This document shows, in pieces, positions 33,827-43,115 of a stretch of 64,000 nucleotides of DNA. Position 1 is the stretch's first letter. Each line of letters starts with the position of its first letter. Under the pieces are notes generated by a model. It was given only the letters and a program-made list of their open reading frames with translations, had not been told where the DNA came from and made no database searches. The position numbers and the translations under genes were made by a program. Source of the DNA: Bacteroidota bacterium (GTDB lineage: Bacteria; Bacteroidota; Bacteroidia; Chitinophagales; Chitinophagaceae); the NCBI GenBank assembly GCA_023386045.1, contig JAEWKK010000028.1, positions 23,026-87,025 of the forward strand, in the 5' to 3' direction.

Positions 33827-34855
33827 TTACTTTACCATTTCGATTGCTTTTTCAAGTACCCTGTCAATTCCGGCATCTATATCGCTTTTCGAATTTGTTA
33901 CTACGATCTTAGGAGCCACACCAATTCCTTCTTCACTTTTACCAGAAGCGTTGCGATAATCTCCTACTCCAACAAAATACAACCAACCATTGGGCAGTTC
34001 TCGCGAAATGACATCAGTAAATCCTCCTGCGGTAGTATCGCCTATTTGTATTACCTGCTTTTGAGTGTTCATAGCCCAGGTAAAGGTTTCGCCTGCACTT
34101 GCAGTCCATCTAGTCGTTAGCAATACCACTGAATCTGTATATTGATATTCACCCTGTTTATCCACATACCAATTTTCGGGACTTGTAAAATCATTGTGAC
34201 CAGGCCCATTGCGTTTCCGTGTAGTCATAAATAATGCAACATCTTTTGCAAACCAACCTGCAATATACCGGCTTACTTCGTCATCACCCCCTGCATGATT
34301 ACGAATATCAACTATCATCGCCTTTGTATTCTTTAATGCACTCATTATTTCCGGCATTTTTTGTTTGTAGAAATTCAAAGGCATTCCAAACTCCCCAAAA
34401 TGCAGGTAGCCAATATTGCCATCAAGAATTCCATAGTGCAAATTATCATCCACCTTAGTAAGCAATGGCAGGTAACTACTTTGGATTACATTGATCGAAA
34501 AGTCCTGTTGTATTTTATTGTTACGGAAAAATACACTGCTCTCATAACGAGGCAGGCCATCGCTGGTTGGTTGCAGGAAAGCATGAATATCATTGAGAGG
34601 TGTTATCATCTTACTCAAGACATCGTACAATTGCTGGTTGTTCATATTGTTGTTTACCTGGGAACTTAATGCATTATGAACCGAATCCCAGTTAATGTTT
34701 CGTACCGCAAACCCGCCATACCATGCATCGTAACCTTTCCACATTTCTTCAAAATTGTTTACCGGTGTGTTGGATACAACTGGTCCTAACAGTGTTTTTT
34801 GGCAGGAAGTAAAAAAACTAATTACCAGGATAGATATCATTAAAAGTTTTTTCAT
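33827..34855 (-). CDS. S41-family (C-terminal processing/tricorn-like) peptidase lipoprotein
   Basis: A 342-residue lipoprotein: signal MKKLLMISILVISFFTSC with Cys18 as lipidation site. The S41 core covers about 135-340: YLHFGEFG, the strand AMIVDIRNHAGGDDEVSRY, and the catalytic Ser in LLTTRWTASAGETFTWAM, followed by DTTAGGFTDVISRELPNGW. A PDZ domain is not evident. Expected to act on proteins at the outer envelope; the substrate is unknown. The gene lies 26 bases after the OM protein gene at 34882 and likely shares its transcript. Confidence 0.85.
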   Translation of the reverse strand: MKKLLMISILVISFFTSCQKTLLGPVVSNTPVNNFEEMWKGYDAWYGGFAVRNINWDSVHNALSSQVNNNMNNQQLYDVLSKMITPLNDIHAFLQPTSDGLPRYESSVFFRNNKIQQDFSINVIQSSYLPLLTKVDDNLHYGILDGNIGYLHFGEFGMPLNFYKQKMPEIMSALKNTKAMIVDIRNHAGGDDEVSRYIAGWFAKDVALFMTTRKRNGPGHNDFTSPENWYVDKQGEYQYTDSVVLLTTRWTASAGETFTWAMNTQKQVIQIGDTTAGGFTDVISRELPNGWLYFVGVGDYRNASGKSEEGIGVAPKIVVTNSKSDIDAGIDRVLEKAIEMVK

Positions 34856-34881
34856 TTCAATATTTTTATTAAATCAGGATA

Positions 34882-35718
34882 TTATTTTTTAAAAGAGGCT
34901 GTGATTCCAATATTGTTTTGTATGATGTTAATGGGTTTTTCTTTTGAGTAATGAAGCCACTGACCAAAATACCGTATACCCATGCTGAAACGATCATTCA
35001 AACTATATTCATAACAGGCATCTATCTGTACATTTTGAAAATCAGCAAGCCATGCAAACCTGCTGCCCCGCTTTAAAAATGTTTTGATATTGCTTTCACC
35101 CAAAGAAGAACTAATAGAATTGTGATAAGGCAGTCTTGAATTTTGACCAAACAAGGGAATTGAAACTTTCAGACTAAAGAAATGTTTTGTATTCAACGTT
35201 GCAGTATGCAGGTATTCGGCGTTGAAGCTGGCTGCATTTAACCAACCTGTACGCACAATGTTGTCGGAGTAAAACGTTTGGTTGCTTAGCGAGGCTCCAA
35301 AGTAATTATTACTGTATAATTTGTTCTTGCCGATAACATTGTATCCGCTCGTGGCTTTTCGCAAATAACTTAATTTGATTTTGCCATTATATAAAGTACC
35401 CGGAATTTTAAAAGAATCCTTTTTAGGGGTGCCATCAATATTATACCCGGGATCATACCATTTCCTACCTTTAAATCCTGTAGGATAGAAATCACCCAAA
35501 GCACCATTAAGCTGCGCACTAAAGACTCCTTTATTCCCGGTACGATCATAAGCTAAAAAAACTGCTTTCTCACTGGTTTGATATTTGAGAGGCGAAGCCT
35601 GTTTATCGAGCATCCATGTACGCTGGTATCCAATACCAACAGTAAACTTCTTTTGTTGCGCCCTGGCTGTTAAATTTATTGTACATACCAGGAGAAGTAT
35701 GATAATTCTCGATTGCAT
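34882..35718 (-). CDS. Secreted outer-membrane-type protein, unknown function
   Basis: A 278-residue exported protein (signal MQSRIIILLLVCTINLTARAQ). The mature sequence is rich in Tyr, Asn and Ser and in amphipathic strands (AVFLAYDRTGNKGVFSAQLNGALGDFY, FSLKVSIPLFG, IDACYEYSLNDRFSMGIRYFGQWLHY), ending NIGITASFKK, in keeping with a beta-barrel. First gene of a pair with the S41 peptidase lipoprotein. No domain recognised. Confidence 0.65.
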   Translation of the reverse strand: MQSRIIILLLVCTINLTARAQQKKFTVGIGYQRTWMLDKQASPLKYQTSEKAVFLAYDRTGNKGVFSAQLNGALGDFYPTGFKGRKWYDPGYNIDGTPKKDSFKIPGTLYNGKIKLSYLRKATSGYNVIGKNKLYSNNYFGASLSNQTFYSDNIVRTGWLNAASFNAEYLHTATLNTKHFFSLKVSIPLFGQNSRLPYHNSISSSLGESNIKTFLKRGSRFAWLADFQNVQIDACYEYSLNDRFSMGIRYFGQWLHYSKEKPINIIQNNIGITASFKK

Positions 35719-35766
35719 AATTTTCTTTTTGCAAAATTGACCTTACTAAATGCGGAAGACAATAGA

Positions 35767-35783
35767 TGCGTTTCCGAAACGCA
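35767..35783. repeat. Perfect inverted repeat in the intergenic region
   Basis: TGCGTTT-CCG-AAACGCA, a 7-bp perfect palindrome with a 3-base spacer, 49 bases upstream of the OM protein/S41 gene pair on the minus strand. It could be a regulator site for that transcript or a chance hairpin; no T-run follows in either direction. The rest of the 35719-35987 gap shows no gene. Confidence 0.35.
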
Positions 35784-35987
35784 GGATTTAAAGGATGAAA
35801 TGCAGTTCCATGAATGAATTAGAAAAACCGGAAATATTAATTCCACATACCGGGCCTTTGCAATCATTACCCCGATTGAATAGACGCAGAGGGTTAAAAT
35901 AGAATCAGCAAAAAAAGCCTTGAAACCAGCAGCAAAACCATCAGTGAAGTGATGTATGAGTAGGTTATGCCAGGACCTGGATAAAAA

Positions 35988-36806
35988 TTAATGTTGCTGC
36001 TGCCGGCGAAGCGCTTTATTCCGGGTGCCCATCAGATAACTCAGTGCCAGGCCAAGATAAGAATGACGCGAAGCATAACTTCCTTTAGAATCCAGCTGAC
36101 CGGGAATATGTATCAGGTAACTTCCTTTGGTGATGCTGGTATTTGAAAAATTCGCGATCAGGTTCAGCCTGATCAAATTCCTGTTTTTTAATAAATAACT
36201 ATACCCGCCTGCAAGGTTGTAATCGATCCATGGCTTGTGATTCCTGCCCACTTCCAGTTCAAGTCTGATGATATCATACCAGGAGCCCGCATTGTCATCC
36301 TTCATGTGCGAAATGGTTTCACTGAACTGGTCGGGATAAAAACGAACGTTGACACCTCCCTGGACATTCCAAAAACCCTTTTGTGCCATCCATCTTCTTT
36401 CCAGCAATACAGGAAGGCTCAGGTAAAAATCTACAGTGGGTGTTGATTTAGTGGATTCATAAAAATCTTCTGTTTCCTGTGGTGTAAAATCTTCCTTAGG
36501 TACAAACAATGAATAATTCCGCACCGAAACTCCTCCATGAATACCATAAATGATGGAATAGTTTACATCAAAATTCATGTGATAATTAAAACCCACTTCA
36601 ACGCCTCGCACTGGTTTTGATCCAAGAGTATATGGTCCTGTTTCGGCTTTAATCCTTGCCTTTTCATTGATCAACGGGATCAGTGTAAAACTGATATGGT
36701 TACTGCTGAAAATTTCCCACGCTTCTTCCTTTGTATTAACCAGTGTATCCTGTGCAGCAGCCTGCTGACAGATGGAAAGAAGGAACAGGAAGAAAGAAAT
36801 TCTCAT
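35988..36806 (-). CDS. Secreted outer-membrane-type protein, unknown function
   Basis: A 272-residue exported protein (signal MRISFFLFLLSICQQAAAQ). The mature part has barrel-like strands (GVEVGFNYHMNFDVNYSIIYG, VDFYLSLPVLLERRW, GFWNVQGGVNVRFYPD, NLAGGYSYLLKNRNLIRLNLIANF) and the family-type ending YLGLALSYLMGTRNK, close to that of other Bacteroidota surface proteins. A charged tail (RRQQQH) follows. No known domain recognised; it stands alone between the 34882 gene and the GH92 enzyme. Confidence 0.65.
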   Translation of the reverse strand: MRISFFLFLLSICQQAAAQDTLVNTKEEAWEIFSSNHISFTLIPLINEKARIKAETGPYTLGSKPVRGVEVGFNYHMNFDVNYSIIYGIHGGVSVRNYSLFVPKEDFTPQETEDFYESTKSTPTVDFYLSLPVLLERRWMAQKGFWNVQGGVNVRFYPDQFSETISHMKDDNAGSWYDIIRLELEVGRNHKPWIDYNLAGGYSYLLKNRNLIRLNLIANFSNTSITKGSYLIHIPGQLDSKGSYASRHSYLGLALSYLMGTRNKALRRQQQH

Positions 36807-36883
36807 AATCAGTTTTGCAAGAAAAATAGTTGGTGAATCAATAGCTCAACTAATTCAGTAACGAAATCATGATTGCTTTATTA

Positions 36884-39178
36884 TTAATTGATGGGTGGCT
36901 GGTTCACTCCCCAGCTTGTATTGGGTTGCGCCCCCATGACAAACTCGATCTGACCGCCATTAGTAATGTCTGAATGCAGCAGATAGGTTTTTGAATATTC
37001 TCTTCCATTCAATTTTACAGATTGTATGTAGGCATTTTCTTTCGATGCATTTTTTACTGTCACAATAAATTTCTTACCAGAAGGAAGAGAAATGGTTGCT
37101 TTATCCAATACCGGCGAACCAATGGCATAAACACCATTAGCCGGGTTCACAGGATAAAAACCCATGGAGCTGAATACATACCAGGCCGACATCTGTCCGC
37201 AGTCTTCATTACCTGAATAACCTGCAGGCGCATCATCGTATAATTCATTCAGCACTTTGTGTACATAGTATTGCGTTTTCCAGGGCTGTCCTGCATAATC
37301 ATACAAATAAGCCGCATGATGACTGGGTTCATTGCCATGTGCATACTGGCCAATAAATCCTGAAGCATTTCCATTCTTGGGTTTGGAGGTATCAACCAAA
37401 GCAAAAAATTCATCCAGCTTATTCACGAAAGTTTCCTTACCTCCCATCAACTGAATAAAATCAGGGACATTATGCGGAACATACCACAAATACTGCCAGG
37501 CATTGGCTTCGGTATATGGATGGCCACCATTGCCTCCATATTGTAAAGGATTGAAGGGTTCTATCCACCTGCCTTCACTATCCTTCGCCCTGAAGAAATC
37601 CGTTTCACTGTCAAATAAATTTTTGTAATTGGAAGACCTTTTGATGAAGAACTGGTAATCTTCCATCTTCCCCAGCTTCTTTGCCAGCTGCGCTACACAC
37701 CAGTCGTTATAAGCTGTTTCCAGCGTAATGGAAACCGATTGGGACTGCAGATCCTCGGGCATGTATCCATACTTGTCATAGATGCCAAAAGGTGACTGGA
37801 TATGATCTTTCATGGAAGAACCTTTAATAGCTTCATAAGCTTTGTTCACATCAAATCCTTTGATCCCTTTCAATGCTGCATCAACGATCACTGGAATGGC
37901 GTGATTGCCGATCATGCAATAGGTTTCTACGCCCCACAGTTGCCAGATGGGAAGTATACCATAACTATCATAATGGCGGATCATGCTATTGATAAATCCT
38001 GCGGTGCGTTCCTGCTGTAGTAAAGTATATAAAGGATGTGCAGCCCTGTAGGTATCCCAAAGTGAAAAGGTTGAATAGTGCGCCTTATCTGCTGCCTTAC
38101 CCGTAGTATAATCTGCTTCGGGATATTCGCCATTTACATCAGCAATATTATTGGGTTGAATAAAGGCATGATAAAGTCCGGTATAAAAAATCCTTTTTTG
38201 TTCTTCAGTTCCTTCCACCTGTATCTGTTTCAATTCTTTTTCCCAGGCGTTGGCAGCATTACTGACCACCTGTTCAAAATTCCAGGCAGGAATTTCTGTG
38301 GTAAGATTCTGCCTGGCATTGTCGATGCTGATGGCGGAAATTCCCACCTTCACCAATACCTGCTCATTAGCTTTTGTAGCAAAATGCACAACAGCCCTGA
38401 TGCCATCCGCACCCATCACCACTGGCTTGTTCTCGTAAATACGCTTGCCATCAAAAAGAAAATTGCTGGTGAATGGTTTTGAAAATTCAGCACGGAAATA
38501 GACCCTGCGCATCTTGGCCCAGCCTGTCAAAACACGATAACCTTCAATGGTCCTGTTGTTCACGATCCTGATCTCGGCAGAGATGATTTTTGCAGAGCGA
38601 TTGCCGGTTCCTTTCAGCCTGCTGTGGTCCATATCAATGACAAATCCCGCTCCTTTGCTTTCAGGAAAAGTGTAACGATGGAAACCTGCACGCTGCGTGG
38701 CAGTCAATTCTGCATTTACATTATAGTCAGAAAGCTTTACCTGGTAATAACCAGGTTTTGCAGTTTCATTTTCATGACTGAAAGAAGAACTGAAAACTCT
38801 TGAAGCACTATCTGCATAAGCACCGGATTTTTTTTCTTCACCGGTGATGGGCATGATGAGCACATCCAGCAGATCGGCAATGCCGGTGCCGTTCAGATGT
38901 GTATGGCTGAAGCCTACAATGTTTTTATCTTTATAATCGTAACCAGAGCAGGGCCGGTTCACTTCATGTTTTGTATCCGGACTTAATTGTACAAATCCAA
39001 AAGGCATGGTAGCACCTGGGAAAGCACAACCAGGTAAACTCTTTTTATCAACCGCAGCAGTTCCGATAAATGGATCCACATACTGGCTGACTTTTTTTAC
39101 CGGGGGTTGTGCATCAACAGGAAGTACAGAAAGAACAAAAATCAGGACGGGGAAAAAACGTTGTTGTAAGGATTTCAT
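36884..39178 (-). CDS. Glycoside hydrolase family 92 alpha-mannosidase
   Basis: An exo-acting, calcium-dependent alpha-mannosidase of GH92, exported (signal MKSLQQRFFPVLIFVLSVLPVDAQ); the start is set at 39178 because the upstream 55 in-frame residues do not begin with an export signal. The N-terminal beta-sandwich (about 30-265) contains GFSHTHLNGTGIADLLDV; the catalytic (alpha/alpha)6 domain has GNEPSHHAAYLYDYAGQPWK and the hallmark GNEDCGQMSAWYVFSSMGFY with the general-acid/base region. 764 residues is normal. No SusC/SusD pair is next to it, so it is not part of a classic PUL in this window. Confidence 0.93.
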   Translation of the reverse strand: MKSLQQRFFPVLIFVLSVLPVDAQPPVKKVSQYVDPFIGTAAVDKKSLPGCAFPGATMPFGFVQLSPDTKHEVNRPCSGYDYKDKNIVGFSHTHLNGTGIADLLDVLIMPITGEEKKSGAYADSASRVFSSSFSHENETAKPGYYQVKLSDYNVNAELTATQRAGFHRYTFPESKGAGFVIDMDHSRLKGTGNRSAKIISAEIRIVNNRTIEGYRVLTGWAKMRRVYFRAEFSKPFTSNFLFDGKRIYENKPVVMGADGIRAVVHFATKANEQVLVKVGISAISIDNARQNLTTEIPAWNFEQVVSNAANAWEKELKQIQVEGTEEQKRIFYTGLYHAFIQPNNIADVNGEYPEADYTTGKAADKAHYSTFSLWDTYRAAHPLYTLLQQERTAGFINSMIRHYDSYGILPIWQLWGVETYCMIGNHAIPVIVDAALKGIKGFDVNKAYEAIKGSSMKDHIQSPFGIYDKYGYMPEDLQSQSVSITLETAYNDWCVAQLAKKLGKMEDYQFFIKRSSNYKNLFDSETDFFRAKDSEGRWIEPFNPLQYGGNGGHPYTEANAWQYLWYVPHNVPDFIQLMGGKETFVNKLDEFFALVDTSKPKNGNASGFIGQYAHGNEPSHHAAYLYDYAGQPWKTQYYVHKVLNELYDDAPAGYSGNEDCGQMSAWYVFSSMGFYPVNPANGVYAIGSPVLDKATISLPSGKKFIVTVKNASKENAYIQSVKLNGREYSKTYLLHSDITNGGQIEFVMGAQPNTSWGVNQPPIN

Positions 39179-39331
39179 TTTTATGATTTCAGCAATGAAA
39201 ATTGGGAGGCACAAAATAGTGAAATAGGCCCAGATTAAGAGAAGCATTCCATGAAGAAAACCCTTAGCAGCTGTGGAAAGCAGTTCAGTCCCTCTAAAGT
39301 AGAATATACTAAAGTCAGCCAAAATAAAATC

Positions 39332-39351
39332 CCGTGATAGCACGGTTTTTT
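39332..39351 (+). terminator. Terminator-like hairpin between divergent genes
   Basis: Stem CCGTG/CACGG (39332-39336 and 39341-39345), loop ATAG, followed by TTTTTT on the plus strand. No plus-strand gene ends before it, so it would act on the leader of the protease-PLD transcript if transcription starts further upstream, or it is a remnant. Confidence 0.5.
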
Positions 39352-39442
39352 ATGAAATAAAAACTTTGTTACTTGCCTTTCTACTCCCCTGCAAAACCTC
39401 CATCGCTGCCCTTGTCAACCTTTACTTTAATAAACCTTTTAT

Positions 39443-40369
39443 ATGGCCAAACCTATTCTGCTGGACAATGACCTTCATAAGATCGTTTCCAATCTTTCTG
39501 ATTCCACTGAAAATGCTTTTATCGAAAGCGTGAAGCCGGAAGAAGACACTGAAACCATTATCACCTTTCCTGAAAAAGCTTCCACTCCATCAAAGCTGGC
39601 TCAAAGAGAACGTTTTATCACTCCCATCCCACCGCGTCCTGCGGCCTACCTGCAGGATGCAGCCGCTGCTTCTTATGGCACCAGGAAATCACTTGAAGTT
39701 GTCATTGGTGATGATGACCGTGAACAGGTTTTGAACACATTGGAAAATCCATGGCGACAGGTAGCTGCACTAAGAATTCGTGCCCGCAATGGAAAGACTT
39801 ACGCCGGTACAGCCTGGTTCATCAGTCCAACCCTGCTCGCTACTGCAGGCCACTGTGTTTATATGCATGAGGAAGGCGGCTGGCCTGTTGAAATTGAAGT
39901 AATACCTGCTCTCAATGGAACAGAAAGACCTTTTGATTCTGTGAAGTCGGCAAAATTTGAATCCAACAATGGATGGATCAATGACAGGAACTCGGATTAT
40001 GATTATGGAGTGATCATTCTTGACGAACCTGTTTCAAATGCCATCGGTTATTTTTCCTTTGCAGCTCCTCCGGATAATTTTCTTAAATCAAACATTGCCA
40101 ACATCAGTGGTTATCCTACTGACCTGGACAGGGCCACCAGGCAATACTATCATGCCAGAGAGATCACTCGTGCTTCTTCCCGCAGACTGTATTATGAGAT
40201 CGATACTTATGGTGGACAAAGCGGTAGTCCCATCTGGATGAACCTGGGTGAAGGAGAACGTGTGGCCATTGGTATTCACACCACAGGAAGTTCCACTTCC
40301 AACTTTGGAACACGCATCACCGAAGAGATCTTCAACAATTTGAGAACCTGGAAAAATTTATACTCATGA
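39443..40369 (+). CDS. Trypsin/V8-like serine protease, cytoplasmic
   Basis: A 308-residue chymotrypsin-fold protease without signal peptide or membrane segment. The triad is visible: His137 in LLATAGHCVY, Asp187 in SDYDYGVIIL, and Ser260 in GGQSGSPIW. The first 100 residues are acidic and proline-containing (about 25-60) and not part of the fold; they could be a propeptide or a docking region. The stop overlaps the start of the phospholipase-D-like gene in an ATGA arrangement (40366-40369), so the two are translationally coupled. Closest in style to V8/glutamyl-endopeptidase-like trypsin domains that act as intracellular effector modules. Confidence 0.85.
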   Translation: MAKPILLDNDLHKIVSNLSDSTENAFIESVKPEEDTETIITFPEKASTPSKLAQRERFITPIPPRPAAYLQDAAAASYGTRKSLEVVIGDDDREQVLNTLENPWRQVAALRIRARNGKTYAGTAWFISPTLLATAGHCVYMHEEGGWPVEIEVIPALNGTERPFDSVKSAKFESNNGWINDRNSDYDYGVIILDEPVSNAIGYFSFAAPPDNFLKSNIANISGYPTDLDRATRQYYHAREITRASSRRLYYEIDTYGGQSGSPIWMNLGEGERVAIGIHTTGSSTSNFGTRITEEIFNNLRTWKNLYS

Positions 40370-42381
40370 GCATCAACATCAATCCCGGAAACATCACTGC
40401 CGTTTTCAACAACCTTTTTGAAAAAGGTTCCAAAGGTCTTGATCCCAACACCAAAGATCAACCAGGGCCAAAAGAATCCCCTGCTCTTACCGCTTCGGCT
40501 GGTGTGAAAAAATTCCAGGGCTATATAAAAAAATCAGGTGAAAAGATCTGTCTCGAAACCCTGGGAGGAGGTGAATTTATTCTCGTCAATTTTAAAGAAG
40601 ACTTGCTCAAAAATTACCAGAACGAAATTGTTACCGTAAACGGAAGACAGGTGGCAGATACGATTGAGAATCCAAAAATTATTTTTGGACAACAGCCTCC
40701 CAAAAAAACCAGCAGCGCTACCCGGCTGCCCGCGCAACTGAACAGGGCTGCAGAATCTGCAGGAGTTTTTCTGAAAAAATATAAGGAACGAATTCCAGGC
40801 CTATTACATGCCCGTCCCGGTTATAAATATGTCAATGGCGAGATCACCAATACAGTGGCCATCACTGCCATCGTTGAAAAAAAGAAAGCACTGGCGGCAT
40901 TACCGGATGACCAAAAGCTTCCGGAAAGCTTTGATGGCTTTGACGTGGAGGTAGTAACCGCTTCGCCTAAGGACCAGCTGCGTTTCAAATTATTGGAGTC
41001 CGCAGAGCAGAAACAATGGCTGCTCCAGTTGATGCCACCTTCCATGCTGGATCTTCGTACTGGGGAAGAAGCAGCAATGCTGGAAACAGGCATTCCCGCC
41101 AACAATTATATTCCGCCAGCTCATGTTCAACTGGAAGAAGTGACAGGCCCTATGACCCTGGTCTGTCATGTAAGCCCGGATGCAGGATGGAAAACATTAA
41201 GACCTTTTCTTGACGATACCAACGAACACCTTCAGATTGGCATTTATGATTTTTCTGCACCACAATTATTTGAAACACTAAAAACTGTGGCAAAGCGGAG
41301 CATTACCATCAAACTGGTATATGATGGCAATCCGGCTGCAGGCGTGGGCGAGGGTTCCAAAGAAGATGATGTGCAGGAACAAACCATCATCAATAGCCTG
41401 AAGAGGATCTCGGGCGGCAATTTTGAATTTGTAAAAGCATGGAAAGGAAAGAACGGCATCTGTTCCAATGCTTATCATATCAAGGTGGCGGTAAAGGATC
41501 AGAAAAGCTTCTGGCTGTCCAGTGGTAACTGGCAAACCTCCAACCAGCCTAATATCGATTTCGAAGCTGATATCGCCTCACTTCCCAATTTCAACCGCGA
41601 ATGGAATATGATCGTGGATAATACAAAGCTGGCTTCGATCTACCATAAATTCATCGACTGGGATTTTGAAAGAAGTAATGAAAAGCCGGAAGCTGAATTG
41701 TTGGAAACAATGATGCTTCCAGAATTATTTATCATGGAAGAAGAGGTGGAAGAAAAAGCTGAGACCTTCAGCATCTTTCCCTCACGCAAATTTGTTTTCA
41801 CAAGAAACAAACCTTTGCGAATACAACCTGTACTGAGTCCAGACAATTACATGGATTATGCCAGCCAGGTGATCAGGTCTGCTACTACAACACTTTATTT
41901 CCAGAACCAGTACATCAATATTTCAAAAGAGATTACTTCGGAATATGAAGAGTTATTACAGTTGCTGGCCGACAAATCAAATGACGATACCATTGATTGC
42001 AAAATCATTCTGCGCAAGCCATTTTCAACCGCAGACAAAATGGAAATGTTTGACAACCTCAAGGCCATGGGCTTTAACATGTCGGTGATCAGGCTGATGA
42101 AAAATACTCACACCAAGGGAATCATTGCAGACAGCAAAACCCTGATGTTGGGAAGTCATAACTGGTCCAATTCGGGTGTGCAGTTCAACAGGGATGCCAG
42201 CCTGGTCATCTATAATGAAGAAGTAGCCCGTTATTACGAAGAAGTTTTCCTGCACGACTGGAATAAGCGTACGATCAGGGAACGAATGGAAGAAGAAGTA
42301 GTAATGCTTGATGAAGCACAGGAAACTGCTTTGTTTGATTCTAATTTTAAAAAGATCAACTGGAAAGAATACCTGGAATGA
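40366..42381 (+). CDS. Phospholipase D-like protein with two HKD motifs and novel N-terminal region
   Basis: A 671-residue protein with no export signal. Residues 1-250 hold no domain I recognise (it includes FQGYIKKSGEKICLETLGGG and a proline/lysine stretch near 110). The PLD part has two complete HxKx4D motifs: His371-Lys373-Asp378 (HIKVAVKD, then SSGNW) and His582-Lys584-Asp589 (HTKGIIAD, then LGSHNWS), separated by a Glu-rich linker (about 440-465). Two motifs in one chain form a monomeric active site. Substrate may be lipid or nucleic acid. Coupled by a 4-base overlap to the protease gene; no other gene joins them. Confidence 0.87.
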   Translation: MSININPGNITAVFNNLFEKGSKGLDPNTKDQPGPKESPALTASAGVKKFQGYIKKSGEKICLETLGGGEFILVNFKEDLLKNYQNEIVTVNGRQVADTIENPKIIFGQQPPKKTSSATRLPAQLNRAAESAGVFLKKYKERIPGLLHARPGYKYVNGEITNTVAITAIVEKKKALAALPDDQKLPESFDGFDVEVVTASPKDQLRFKLLESAEQKQWLLQLMPPSMLDLRTGEEAAMLETGIPANNYIPPAHVQLEEVTGPMTLVCHVSPDAGWKTLRPFLDDTNEHLQIGIYDFSAPQLFETLKTVAKRSITIKLVYDGNPAAGVGEGSKEDDVQEQTIINSLKRISGGNFEFVKAWKGKNGICSNAYHIKVAVKDQKSFWLSSGNWQTSNQPNIDFEADIASLPNFNREWNMIVDNTKLASIYHKFIDWDFERSNEKPEAELLETMMLPELFIMEEEVEEKAETFSIFPSRKFVFTRNKPLRIQPVLSPDNYMDYASQVIRSATTTLYFQNQYINISKEITSEYEELLQLLADKSNDDTIDCKIILRKPFSTADKMEMFDNLKAMGFNMSVIRLMKNTHTKGIIADSKTLMLGSHNWSNSGVQFNRDASLVIYNEEVARYYEEVFLHDWNKRTIRERMEEEVVMLDEAQETALFDSNFKKINWKEYLE

Positions 42382-42412
42382 GTTGATTACGGATGATAGG
42401 CGGATGGATCGC

Positions 42413-42964
42413 TTAAAATTTGAGAGGAGGTCCTACTATTTCCATACCATGTCTTTTCCACAGATCCTTGAAAGCTTTGTCCTGGCTCTTAGGAACATCC
42501 TTTCCCAGCCTGGCTACTTCGTGAAAAAAAGCTTCCATGGCACCTGCAGGCTGAAACAAAACCAGTAGTTGACCTTCTCCTTCACTTGTCAGGGCAAAGG
42601 CATGAGGGATCTTTCTCGGGGCAAAGGCAGAATCGCCTGCCTTTAACTGGTATGTATCCTCGCCTACTTTTACTATAAACTCACCTTTGATCACGTAAAA
42701 CCATTCATCCTGTTTATGATGAATATGTAAAGCAGGGCCGCCTTTTTCCTCCCTGATGGTATCATAAATGCAAAGATCACCATCAGAGTCTTTGGAAGAA
42801 ACCTTGCAATCGAATTTACCACCCATGATGTGGAGGTCTTCCAGGTACCTGTCTTTATTAGCTTCAACTTTGAATCCTTTTTTTGCCCTGTCAGAACGAT
42901 TTTTTGCTTCAGCAAAAAAAGCGGAAGCCAAAAGCGGAATCTGGAGAAATATGCGACGATCCAT
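42413..42964 (-). CDS. Cupin-domain protein with N-terminal export signal
   Basis: A 183-residue protein. The N-terminus MDRRIFLQIPLLASAFFAEA resembles a twin-arginine or Sec-type signal (two Arg followed by a hydrophobic stretch). A double-stranded beta-helix cupin covers about 55-150: metal ligands appear in ALHIHHKQDEWFYVIKGEF (two His and Glu) and in KIPHAFALT (distal His), with the GD(S)AFAPRKIPH motif. It resembles quercetin-dioxygenase-like cupins; no substrate can be assigned. Convergent with the PLD gene, 31 bases apart. Confidence 0.85.
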   Translation of the reverse strand: MDRRIFLQIPLLASAFFAEAKNRSDRAKKGFKVEANKDRYLEDLHIMGGKFDCKVSSKDSDGDLCIYDTIREEKGGPALHIHHKQDEWFYVIKGEFIVKVGEDTYQLKAGDSAFAPRKIPHAFALTSEGEGQLLVLFQPAGAMEAFFHEVARLGKDVPKSQDKAFKDLWKRHGMEIVGPPLKF

Positions 42965-43115
42965 AATGGATGATTGTTTTAAAAAATTAAGACAATTATC
43001 CGAAAAAAAGCAAGCTTAATTTAAAGAATAAGGAATGAAGAATTAAGATATTATTCGAACTGGTATGATTGAATTTATTTTCCTCTGAATTTTTACTTGA
43101 AATTAGCAGGTAAGG

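Noticed and set aside
36884..39343. Longer GH92 protein with extra N-terminal residues
   Set aside because: The extension would put the clear signal peptide at residue 56; translation from 39178 gives a normal exported enzyme.
39332..39351. Terminator of the GH92 gene
   Set aside because: It lies upstream of that gene, not past its stop.
40366..42381. Cardiolipin synthase
   Set aside because: No membrane helices; both HKD motifs are in a soluble protein with unusual N-terminal region.
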